Source: Lacihabitans sp. CS3-21
GTDB taxonomy: Bacteria; Bacteroidota; Bacteroidia; Cytophagales; Spirosomataceae
Assembly (NCBI RefSeq): GCF_024343675.1
Contig: NZ_RJUD01000002.1
Span: 124,001-188,000, forward strand
Length of the DNA stretch: 64,000 nucleotides
Direction: 5' to 3'
Shown: in pieces, positions 44,330 through 52,056 of the stretch
Layout of the letters: the number at the start of each line of letters is the position of its first letter
How positions within the stretch are numbered: the stretch's first letter is position 1
The notes under the pieces: generated by a model
Databases searched by the model: none
What the model was told of the DNA's origin: nothing
What the model saw: the letters and a program-made list of their open reading frames with translations, nothing else
Position numbers and translations under genes: made by a program

Positions 44330-45171
44330 TGAAAATATTGACTTTCGACATAGAAGAATGGTTTCATATTCTAGACAACGACGCCACCAAAACTGAAGCT
44401 GACTGGGTGGGATTTGAGTCAAGAATTCATAGAAATATGGACAAAATTCATAGCATGCTTGGCGACCAAAAAGCCACTTTCTTTTGTCTAGGTTGGGTAG
44501 CTCGTAATTTTCCTGAAGTTTTAAAGGAGATAGATCGGAGAGGGCACGAAATAGCTACACATTCGGATTTGCATCAATTGGCGTATGAACAAAATCGTCA
44601 GACATTTGAGCAAGATTTAGAGCGATCTATAAAATCGATAGAGGATGTAATCGGGAAGAAAGTCAGAGCTTACAGAGCTCCAGGTTTTTCATTGATGGCA
44701 CAAAATAAATGGGTTTTCGAGGTTTTGATGAAGAACGGAATCGAGATAGATGCTTCTATTTTTCCAGCAGAGCGTTCGCACGGAGGTTTTCCACAATTTG
44801 GTCATGCAGAACCTTGCTGGATAGACATTGATGGCATGCGAATGAAAGAGTTTCCTATAAACCTATCTTCTTTTGCAGGTAAAAATTTGATATTCTCAGG
44901 AGGAGGATACTTCAGACTTTTTCCCTATCCTCTATTGGATGCTATGACTAAAAACTCAGATTATGTGATGACCTATTTTCATCCCAGAGATTTTGATGCA
45001 GAACAGCCAATGGTGCCTGGATTAAATTTCATTAGAAAATTCAAGTCATATTATGGTCTAAAAGGCTGTCTTTCAAAGCTTGATAAACTGATTAAAAAAC
45101 ACGAATTTGTAGATATTCGTACTGCTGAGGCTTCTATTGATTGGGAGAAGGCTAAGGTGGTTAAGTTGTAA
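44329..45171 (+). CDS. Polysaccharide deacetylase (NodB-fold, DUF3473-like)
   Basis: 280 residues. The NodB metal site is visible: catalytic Asp7 in [10 protein letters not shown] and H78-x3-H82 in ATHSDLHQL, with [10 protein letters not shown] as motif 3 and [12 protein letters not shown] towards the end. FDIEEWFH and the C-terminal layout resemble the exopolysaccharide-linked DUF3473 deacetylases. It would remove N-acetyl groups from a glycan or lipid-linked sugar; a formyltransferase encoded next door could then act on the freed amine. There is no signal peptide, so it acts in the cytoplasm. Confidence 0.88.
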   Translation: MKILTFDIEEWFHILDNDATKTEADWVGFESRIHRNMDKIHSMLGDQKATFFCLGWVARNFPEVLKEIDRRGHEIATHSDLHQLAYEQNRQTFEQDLERSIKSIEDVIGKKVRAYRAPGFSLMAQNKWVFEVLMKNGIEIDASIFPAERSHGGFPQFGHAEPCWIDIDGMRMKEFPINLSSFAGKNLIFSGGGYFRLFPYPLLDAMTKNSDYVMTYFHPRDFDAEQPMVPGLNFIRKFKSYYGLKGCLSKLDKLIKKHEFVDIRTAEASIDWEKAKVVKL

Positions 45172-45172
45172 T

Positions 45173-45206
45173 AAAAAAAGGACACGAACAAAATCTATTC
45201 GTGTCC
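45173..45206 (-). terminator. Rho-independent terminator of pruA
   Basis: GGACACGAA (45180-45188) and TTCGTGTCC (45198-45206) form a 9-bp stem with a 9-base loop. On the minus strand the stem is followed by seven T residues (the A-run at 45173-45179). It lies 26 bases past the pruA stop and may also stop the convergent deacetylase transcript. Confidence 0.82.
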
Positions 45207-45231
45207 AATTTATTAATTCTTGGTGCTGATA

Positions 45232-46857
45232 CTAGCCCAAAAACGGATACTTGTAATCTACAGGTGATACAAAAGTTTCTTTAATGGTTCGGGCATTCAC
45301 CCAACGCAAAAGATTGAGTTTTGAACCTGCTTTGTCGTTGGTTCCTGAGGCTCTGGCTCCGCCAAATGGCTGTTGACCAACAACTGCACCTGTTGGTTTG
45401 TCATTGATATAGAAATTACCAGCTGCATTTTCTAAAGCCTTTGTGGCTTGATCAATCGCATACCTATCTTGCGAGAATACCGCTCCAGTTAGTGCATAGG
45501 GCGAAGTTGTATTTACCAATTCTAAAGTTTCTTCCCAAGCATTTTCTTCATACACATAAATACTTAAAACTGGTCCAAAAATCTCCTCACACATGGTTCT
45601 GTATTTTGGGTCTTTTGCCAAAATTACGGTTGGTTCAATAAAATAACCCTCCGATTTATCAAATCCACCACCAGCGATAATTTCTACGCTTGGGTCATTC
45701 TTCGCAGCAGAGATATATCCTGAAATTTTGTCAAAAGCTTTCTCATCAATGACAGCATTTACAAAATTGGAGAAGTTCTCAGTCGGTCCCATTTTGATGT
45801 CTGCCAAATCCGCCAACATATATTTCTTTACATCTTCCCAAATGTTTGAAGGAATATAGGCTCTCGACGCTGCTGAACATTTTTGACCTTGGTACTCAAA
45901 AGCACCACGAACCAATCCAACTGCAACGGCTTTAGCATCAGCAGATTTATGTGCGATAACGAAGTCTTTTCCGCCAGTTTCTCCAACAATTCTTGGGTAT
46001 GATTTATATTTATGGATGTTGCCTCCAATGGTTTTCCAGATATTTTGAAAAACAGCCGTGCTACCAGTAAAATGAATCCCTGCAAAATCAGGGTGATTAA
46101 AAACTATTTCACCAGTAACTGGCCCATCGACATAAACCATATTGATTACGCCATCAGGTAATCCCGCCAATTTAAAAACTTCCATAATTACATTGGCTGA
46201 ATATATTTGCGTATAAGCTGGTTTCCACACAATTACGTTGCCCATCATGGCTGCACTTGCTGGTAAATTGCCCGCAATGGCTGTAAAATTGAAAGGTGTA
46301 AGTGCAAAAACAAACCCCTCTAATGGCCTGTATTCTAGTTTATTCCAAACGCCTTTGGAAGACTGCGGCTGCTCTGCCATTATCTCTTGATAAAAAGCCA
46401 CATTGAATCTCAAAAAGTCTATCAATTCACATGCAGCATCTATCTCGGCCTGAAATGCATTTTTTGATTGCCCCAGCATGGTGGCTGCATTTATTTTTGC
46501 TCTATATGGACCTGCTAATAAATCTGCGGCTTTTAGGAAAATGGCTGCCCGCTCATTCCATGGTAATTTTGCCCAATTATTCCTGGCTTCAAGTGCTGAA
46601 TCTATGGCAGCAGAAACATGCGAAGCATCGCCTTCAGAGGCATAACCCAACACATGCTTATGGTCATGAGGAGGTGAAAGTTTGATTTTTTTGTCGGTAA
46701 AAACTTCATTTGCACCAATGTACATCGGTACTTCAATGGTTTTTGAACGAAGTTCTTCTAAGGCTTTTTTTACATTTATGGTTTCGGCACTTCCTGGAGC
46801 GTAATTAAGAACAGGCTCGTTTTGAGGAAGCGGAACTTGGTATATGGCATTATGCAT
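45232..46857 (-). CDS. pruA: L-glutamate gamma-semialdehyde dehydrogenase (1-pyrroline-5-carboxylate dehydrogenase)
   Basis: 541 residues of the ALDH4 type. Motifs: TPFNFTAIAGNLPASAAMMG for cofactor binding, HFTGSTAVFQ, the general-base Glu in VGETGGKDFV, and catalytic Cys in EYQGQKCSAASRAY. EIFGPVLSIYVYEEN and GQQPFGGARASGTNDKAGS are near the end. It oxidises glutamate semialdehyde to glutamate with NAD in proline/arginine catabolism. It is a single gene with its own terminator; proline dehydrogenase is not in the window. Confidence 0.95.
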   Translation of the reverse strand: MHNAIYQVPLPQNEPVLNYAPGSAETINVKKALEELRSKTIEVPMYIGANEVFTDKKIKLSPPHDHKHVLGYASEGDASHVSAAIDSALEARNNWAKLPWNERAAIFLKAADLLAGPYRAKINAATMLGQSKNAFQAEIDAACELIDFLRFNVAFYQEIMAEQPQSSKGVWNKLEYRPLEGFVFALTPFNFTAIAGNLPASAAMMGNVIVWKPAYTQIYSANVIMEVFKLAGLPDGVINMVYVDGPVTGEIVFNHPDFAGIHFTGSTAVFQNIWKTIGGNIHKYKSYPRIVGETGGKDFVIAHKSADAKAVAVGLVRGAFEYQGQKCSAASRAYIPSNIWEDVKKYMLADLADIKMGPTENFSNFVNAVIDEKAFDKISGYISAAKNDPSVEIIAGGGFDKSEGYFIEPTVILAKDPKYRTMCEEIFGPVLSIYVYEENAWEETLELVNTTSPYALTGAVFSQDRYAIDQATKALENAAGNFYINDKPTGAVVGQQPFGGARASGTNDKAGSKLNLLRWVNARTIKETFVSPVDYKYPFLG

Positions 46858-46930
46858 TTTCTGAGGTTTTTATTGATGAGTATAAATCTTTCTGCAATTT
46901 CCGTAAAAATCCATTAAAAGAAAATCGAAG

Positions 46931-47323
46931 CTACAAAAATCTTTCCTTCAAGTCTTCTGTTGGCAGCCAACAGCTTTCTCTTTGACCGAACCATTTCAAA
47001 CGGTTTTTGGAAACAATATCATAGAAAAAGTCAGAAATAAATATGGGTAAAAACTTGAAAATATTCAGCCAGCTATATTTGGGGAGATATTTGACTATTT
47101 TAAATACGGCTTTCGACTTTATGAAAACTTCTTCATTTTCTATTAAAATCAAAGTATCAAAGTTTTGAGTTGGAAGTTGGTGCTTTTTTAAAAAATCTTG
47201 TGCGAATTCAGATTGAAGCGATGCAAATTTGAAGGCTTTATTTGGGTCATTGCTGAGTACAAACTGGACCGCACCATTACAAAGGTTACAAACGCCATCA
47301 AATAAAATAATAGGTGAATGCAT
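46931..47323 (-). CDS. DCC family thiol-disulfide oxidoreductase (DUF393)
   Basis: 130 residues with the family motif ILFDGVCNLCNGAVQF (Asp-x3-Cys-x2-Cys near the N-terminus) in a thioredoxin-like fold. It is presumably cytosolic and redox active; its partner is unknown. The ATG at 47323 is firm because the motif starts at residue 8 as in homologues. Unusually, the seven-T tract of the upstream gene's terminator abuts this ATG, leaving no room for a normal leader. Confidence 0.85.
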   Translation of the reverse strand: MHSPIILFDGVCNLCNGAVQFVLSNDPNKAFKFASLQSEFAQDFLKKHQLPTQNFDTLILIENEEVFIKSKAVFKIVKYLPKYSWLNIFKFLPIFISDFFYDIVSKNRLKWFGQRESCWLPTEDLKERFL

Positions 47324-47345
47324 AAAAAAAGCCCCTTTCGGGGCT
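47324..47345 (-). terminator. Rho-independent terminator of the 47351-47785 gene
   Basis: AGCCCC/GGGGCT (47330-47335 and 47340-47345) forms a 6-bp GC-rich stem with a 4-base loop. On the minus strand it is followed by seven T residues (plus 47324-47330) that run directly into the start codon of the DCC gene. It lies five bases past the stop of the upstream gene. Confidence 0.8.
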
Positions 47346-47350
47346 ATATT

Positions 47351-47785
47351 TTAAAATAATTTTTCGAAAGGAAGTCTGCTCAAAATCAATATTAGAGCAA
47401 GCCCAAAGAATATCATTGAAACTTTAAACTTGCGACCGTTTCCTACTGCTTTTTTAGATTTTGCATTTCCAATTGTAGCAAAAACAGCGGCAAGTATATT
47501 AACAAAAGGATGCTCTACGACAGCTTTTCTAACTGCACCGTCTTTCATTGCAGCCCCCATGTCTGCAAATGCATTTTGTGCAATAGGCGAAATAATCAAA
47601 AGAACTATCCCCAAAAGCAACATGGTGTGTGTTGAAATCAAAGCAAATAAGTTGATTTTTCTGTGAGAATCATCAAATACTTTTTCAGAATTTGAGCCTA
47701 TAGCTCCGTTTATAGTAGCATAAGCCAACAACGCCAAAGCGATAAATGCAATCCAATGATGAGCTTGTAAAATGATAGAATACAT
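47351..47785 (-). CDS. Small four-helix membrane protein, possibly cytochrome b-like
   Basis: 144 residues with four predicted transmembrane helices. Histidines that could bind heme are present in helix 1 (LQAHHWIAF) and at the start of helix 2 (ISTHTMLLLG). There are soluble loops between helices 2 and 3 (ADMGAAMKDGAVRKAVVEH). The layout resembles small Bacteroidota membrane proteins annotated as cytochrome b-like, but no defining motif allows a firm call. It is probably an inner-membrane protein expressed alone, ending in a strong terminator. Confidence 0.6.
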   Translation of the reverse strand: MYSIILQAHHWIAFIALALLAYATINGAIGSNSEKVFDDSHRKINLFALISTHTMLLLGIVLLIISPIAQNAFADMGAAMKDGAVRKAVVEHPFVNILAAVFATIGNAKSKKAVGNGRKFKVSMIFFGLALILILSRLPFEKLF

Positions 47786-47922
47786 AATATTTGGTTTAAA
47801 TGTTTGTCAAAAATAATTGAATATTTCAATATAAACACCCAAAAACCGTATTTTGGTTTAGCATGGTTTTTTTATTCCTAATTTTCGGACTAAATTACTG
47901 TCTGAAAAACCCTGAAACTCGA

Positions 47923-49311
47923 ATGAAAAAATGGTATGAATATATTCCACACCCTGTAATTATTCTATTTGGAATGATTGTCTTGGCCTGGCTTTTCACC
48001 TATATCTTACCTGCTGGGGAATTTGATAGAGTGGAGATAGATGGCAAAATGAAGGTAGTGGCGGGTTCATTTCATTTTGTGGAGTCTTTAAAATTGAGTC
48101 CAGCAGTTATTTTTCAATCTATGCCCAAAGGTTACAAAGCCGCCATTGAAGTTATCTTTATAATAGTTGCCAGCGGAATAATGTTCGGAGTCTTGAATGC
48201 TACTGGAGCTGTTGAAAACGTGGTCGGTTCGTTTGTGAAAACGCTTGGGAAAAACAACCAAAACGTACTCATTGCGGGTATGACCTTTGTTTATGGAGTT
48301 TTGGGAATGTTTATTGGTTATGAAAACAACATTGCCATGATTCCTATTGCAGCCGTTTTGAGTTTGGCCATTGGTGGCGATTTGGTGCTGGCAACTGGCA
48401 TAGCGGTAGGTGGGGTAACCGTTGGTTTTGGCTTGTCTCCTTTTAATCCTTATACCGTTGGTACGGCCCAAAGAATCGCCGATTTGCCGCTATTTTCCGG
48501 TGCTTTATTGAGAATTATTTTGTGTATTTTGGGGCTGGCTATTATGGCTTGGTATAATATTTCTTATTTCAAAAAAATAAAGGTCAATCCTGAAAAAGGA
48601 TTAGGATATGAACTAGATTCTTCAGGTTTTTCACTTTCAAAACCTATAGAGTCCTTTAAAATGCATTGGAAAGATTGGTTGATTTTAGGAGCTTTTGTGG
48701 CCATGTTGATCATTATGATTTATGGTGTTTTTGAATACAAATGGTATCTCAGCGATATATCGGCCTTATTCTTGATTTTGACGTTTTTCTTGATATTTTT
48801 CTTAAAAAAAAGCAACATAGAAATAGGAGAATTAGTGCTAGATTCCGTAGCGAAAGTAGCCCCTGGTGCATTTATGGTAGGTTTTGCCGCAACCATAAGA
48901 ATCGTAATGGAAGAAGGGAAAGTGAGTGATTCCATCACCTATTTTTTGGCAAATTCATTAGAAGGTTTGCCAAATTACCTTTCAGCTGTCGGAATGGTCA
49001 TTACTCAAAGTTTGATGAATTTTATGATTCCAAGTGGGAGCGGACAAGCATTGGCTACTATGCCGATTCTTATTCCCTTGGGAGAAATGCTTCATCTGAC
49101 CAAACAAACGGTTGTTTTAGCATTTCAAGTAGGTGATGGTGTAAGTAATCTTATAAACCCAACTTTCGGAGGGCTCATAGCAATGATAGCCATTTGCAGA
49201 GTACCTTTTGAGCGTTGGTTAAGATTTATTGCTCCAGTCGTGGCCATTTTAATCGCATTGGCGATTATTTTTGTGGTTATCTCGGTCATGATTAATTATG
49301 GGCCGGCTTGA
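47923..49311 (+). CDS. YfcC family transporter (arginine/ornithine antiporter-like)
   Basis: 462 residues from ATG 47923, with twelve or so hydrophobic segments. It has YfcC-family features: YEYIPHPVIILFGMIVLAWL followed by LPAGEFDRVE in the first loop, GYENNIAMIPIAAVLS, VGFGLSPFNPYTVGTAQRIA and FMIPSGSGQALATMPILIPLG. The family belongs to the ion-transporter superfamily and includes arginine/ornithine or peptide carriers. The following gene is an ArgE-type deacylase, consistent with import of an acyl-amino acid, though a repeat-rich gap separates them. The open frame to 47863 adds an unlikely hydrophobic N-terminus. Confidence 0.88.
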   Translation: MKKWYEYIPHPVIILFGMIVLAWLFTYILPAGEFDRVEIDGKMKVVAGSFHFVESLKLSPAVIFQSMPKGYKAAIEVIFIIVASGIMFGVLNATGAVENVVGSFVKTLGKNNQNVLIAGMTFVYGVLGMFIGYENNIAMIPIAAVLSLAIGGDLVLATGIAVGGVTVGFGLSPFNPYTVGTAQRIADLPLFSGALLRIILCILGLAIMAWYNISYFKKIKVNPEKGLGYELDSSGFSLSKPIESFKMHWKDWLILGAFVAMLIIMIYGVFEYKWYLSDISALFLILTFFLIFFLKKSNIEIGELVLDSVAKVAPGAFMVGFAATIRIVMEEGKVSDSITYFLANSLEGLPNYLSAVGMVITQSLMNFMIPSGSGQALATMPILIPLGEMLHLTKQTVVLAFQVGDGVSNLINPTFGGLIAMIAICRVPFERWLRFIAPVVAILIALAIIFVVISVMINYGPA

Positions 49312-49317
49312 TTTACT

Positions 49318-49515
49318 AAACACATAGGCACATAGGGCTCATAGAAAAATTATAAGATTTTTTTTATTAGCAGTTTGAAAAGAATAGAAGCATACGGTAT
49401 AATTAAACGTACATGACTAAGTTTTTAGACACACAAGAGATTGATTATTTCTTTGCGTCTTTGCGATAAATTATAAACATATAAAAACCTATGATCTCTA
49501 TGTGCCTGTGTGTTT
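49318..49515. repeat. Inverted repeat, family A copy 1 with family C segment inside
   Basis: The left arm at 49318-49344 (AAACACATAGGCACATAGGG...) and right arm at 49489-49515 (...CTATGTGCCTGTGTGTTT) are inverted copies with a few mismatches. The 144-base interior includes TTTCTTTGCGTCTTTGCGAT (49449-49468), a family C-like segment. The right arm ends 15 bases before the argE start. Further family A copies lie at 58059-58186 and 60455-60580, with right arms 26 of 27 bases identical to this one. Confidence 0.75.
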
Positions 49516-49530
49516 AAAAAAAAACAAAAA

Positions 49531-50688
49531 ATGAGACTTCAAAAAACAAAAGGAATTTTAACGGACTTGGTGGCTTTCCAAGTTTTAGGAGGACAAGGAA
49601 ACTTAGCCATTGTTGATTATTTAACCGATTACCTAAAATCTCAAGATATTGAATTTCAGGTTGTTCCGAATGCAGAGGGAGATAAAGCACTTTTGCATTG
49701 CAGAATTGGACCAGCTGTAGATGGCGGGGTTATACTTTCTGGACACACAGATGTAGTTCCAGTAAAAGGACAAGATTGGGTTACTGAGCCATTTGTACTG
49801 ACAGAAAAAGACGAAAAATGGTATGCCCGCGGTTCATGCGATATGAAAGGATTTTTGGCTTGTTTTTTAGCAAGTGTAGATCTTTTTAAGAAATCAAATT
49901 TGAAACAACCGATATATTTTGCCTTTTCTTATGATGAAGAAGTAGGATGCTTGTCGGGTTTTGAAATGGCCTGTGCTATCAGAGATTTTTATAAAGAAAA
50001 ACCAAAATATGCTATAATTGGTGAGGCAACCATGATGCAGCCTGTTGTTGGGCAAAAGGGAATTTGTGTGTTAAAAACAACGGTACACGGTTCTGCCGGG
50101 CATAGTAGTCGAATCAAAAGAGAAGTGAGTGCCATACATGTAGCGGCCAAATTGGTAGTTTGGCTGGAAAACAAAATGAACGAGCTTTTTGAATCGGGTG
50201 AAATTGATGACCGATTTACCCCAAATCATACTTCAATACATGTCGGTCAATTTAATGGTGGTATAGCTCCAAACGTAATCGCAGATAAGTGTACTTTTTA
50301 CTGGGATGTGAGGATTATCCCCAAAAGTAATTTAGAAAACATTCTGAAAGATTATGCTGACTATTGTGAAGCACTTGAAGCAGAGCTACAACAAAGATTT
50401 GCCGGTGCAAAGATTATTACGGAGGAAGATCATCCGCCTGTTCCACCTTTGGATACACCAGAGCATTTAGATGTAGTGCCTTTTATTCAAAAAATAACTG
50501 GAAATCTAGAGTTAGGTACTGTAGCATATGCCGCAGAGGCTGGTCAATTTGCTTTGGCAGGTTTTGAATCAGTCATTTGTGGGCCCGGAGATATAGCCCA
50601 AGCACACCGAGCCAATGAATTTATCGCCATTGAACAAGTTGAAAAATGCTTGATTATGATGGAGAAATTGGCAGAGGAATTGAGTTGA
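49531..50688 (+). CDS. argE: Acetylornithine deacetylase (ArgE, M20 family)
   Basis: 385 residues. M20 zinc-site motifs are visible: LSGHTDVVPVKGQDW (His and Asp), GSCDMKGFLACFLA, SYDEEVGCLSG with the catalytic and ligand Glu pair, and EAGQFALAGFESVICGPGDIAQAHRANEF at the end. It removes the acetyl (or other acyl) group from ornithine or a similar amino acid. In Bacteroidota the pathway often uses succinylated or acetylated intermediates. The start is ATG 49531; a frame extension to 49510 lies inside the family A repeat. It may act with the YfcC transporter upstream. Confidence 0.9.
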   Translation: MRLQKTKGILTDLVAFQVLGGQGNLAIVDYLTDYLKSQDIEFQVVPNAEGDKALLHCRIGPAVDGGVILSGHTDVVPVKGQDWVTEPFVLTEKDEKWYARGSCDMKGFLACFLASVDLFKKSNLKQPIYFAFSYDEEVGCLSGFEMACAIRDFYKEKPKYAIIGEATMMQPVVGQKGICVLKTTVHGSAGHSSRIKREVSAIHVAAKLVVWLENKMNELFESGEIDDRFTPNHTSIHVGQFNGGIAPNVIADKCTFYWDVRIIPKSNLENILKDYADYCEALEAELQQRFAGAKIITEEDHPPVPPLDTPEHLDVVPFIQKITGNLELGTVAYAAEAGQFALAGFESVICGPGDIAQAHRANEFIAIEQVEKCLIMMEKLAEELS

Positions 50689-50713
50689 AATTACTTTAAA
50701 TCCATACAATATA

Positions 50714-51937
50714 ATGAAATTTAAAAAATCTAGTTTAGTTATCATACTTTGCGTTTTAAGTATAAACTCTTACGCGGACTGTTTCAAAGGAACTATTGGG
50801 AGTTATTCAATAATCATTGATTTTCCAACCACTGATATAGGCAGATATTCAGATAATGGGGGGTATTTCTATGAAAAAAAGCTTCAAAAGATAATATTTA
50901 GTGAAGCTAAAGGAACTAAAGAGCATATTGTTCTGAAAACTTATGATGCTCCAAACGAAGAATTTGATTTATTTTTGAACAAAGATGGTTCTTATCAAGG
51001 TACTTGGAAAGAACTTACTTCAAAAAAGATTTTACCAGTTAAAATAAAACCATTTGAATTTAAGAACATTAAAAATTCCATAATTGGTAATTGGAATGAT
51101 TCAAATTCGGAAGATCCACTTTGGTATATTGCAAGTTCGAAAATAAAGTTTGTTAGGGATACAACTGTAACTATTGGAAAAATAAAAATTGACTGGTATT
51201 CTGATAATATTTACAAAATTAAATTTTTCAGAATTCATTCGCCTACAAATCCAGTACTATATAAATATTTGGAAGATAGGCATTTACGATTAATTGAGGC
51301 TTTGTTTAGGGGTTGTAAATGTGATGAAATTGGAGATGAATTGCCAAATGGAATATTTTTAGTAAAAGAAGTTGGAAAAGGAATAATTAGTTATAATTTT
51401 TCTCAAGGAATTTGTTATTGTTATTCTGCCGCACATCCTTCATGGTTTGAAATTTCAGAGAATTTAGACGTAATCAATGATGAAGTTTTAGATTTCGACA
51501 AGGTCTTTCATTTTTCAAAAAATCCAAGTTTGTATACTGAAAATGAAAGCGATGCAAATAGAGATCTAAAGAGAATAACAAAAAAGGCATATTCTGTTTT
51601 AACTGAAAGTAATGAGGAAGATGAATGGGCAAAATGGGTAAAATATAGGGAAGCGTTTGTAGCTCCGGAAATGGTCAAAATACTCAGGCTTTCTAACCCC
51701 TCCCTTTTGGAATCTCCAGAAAATGAAGAAGATAAAGTAGAAACAGAATGCTATTTTTTAGAAAACGAAAAATGGTGGAGTCTAGAAAGCTGGGAATTAA
51801 AAAAAGATGGAATAATTGTTAAATATTTTGATGGTGCTACAGGATATGGACCTTGTATGGAAAGATTTGAAATTTCTAAGAAATACTTGATAAATTTCTT
51901 AACACCTCAATACAAAAATCGAATTTTTCAGAATTAA
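50714..51937 (+). CDS. Exported protein of unknown function
   Basis: 407 residues with a signal peptide (SSLVIILCVLSINSYADC). No domain is recognised. The N-terminal 100 residues are beta-rich (GGYFYEKKLQKIIF, LFLNKDGSYQGTWKEL), resembling small extracytoplasmic modules seen in Bacteroidota stress or lipoproteins. A charged central region with five cysteines follows (RGCKCDE, GICYCYS) and the C-terminal part is acidic (NEEDKVETECYF). It lies 26 bases after argE on the same strand and ends in a strong bidirectional terminator. The AT content of this gene is higher than its neighbours, suggesting recent acquisition. Confidence 0.55.
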   Translation: MKFKKSSLVIILCVLSINSYADCFKGTIGSYSIIIDFPTTDIGRYSDNGGYFYEKKLQKIIFSEAKGTKEHIVLKTYDAPNEEFDLFLNKDGSYQGTWKELTSKKILPVKIKPFEFKNIKNSIIGNWNDSNSEDPLWYIASSKIKFVRDTTVTIGKIKIDWYSDNIYKIKFFRIHSPTNPVLYKYLEDRHLRLIEALFRGCKCDEIGDELPNGIFLVKEVGKGIISYNFSQGICYCYSAAHPSWFEISENLDVINDEVLDFDKVFHFSKNPSLYTENESDANRDLKRITKKAYSVLTESNEEDEWAKWVKYREAFVAPEMVKILRLSNPSLLESPENEEDKVETECYFLENEKWWSLESWELKKDGIIVKYFDGATGYGPCMERFEISKKYLINFLTPQYKNRIFQN

Positions 51938-52006
51938 ACGCTTGTTCAAAGAAATGCATATTAAACTGAAGAAAGATAATGGGGAGTTTGCCTTTAGGTT
52001 GAGTTA

Positions 52007-52043
52007 AAAACAAAAAGGCTGTATTGATCAGCCTTTTTGTTTT
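52007..52043. terminator. Bidirectional Rho-independent terminator
   Basis: AAAACAAAAAGGCTG (52007-52021) pairs with CAGCCTTTTTGTTTT (52029-52043): a 15-bp stem, 7-base loop, with T-tracts in both directions. It lies between the convergent unknown exported gene and the CxxCH gene at 52057, and can serve both. Confidence 0.88.
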
Positions 52044-52056
52044 AATCATTCAATTC

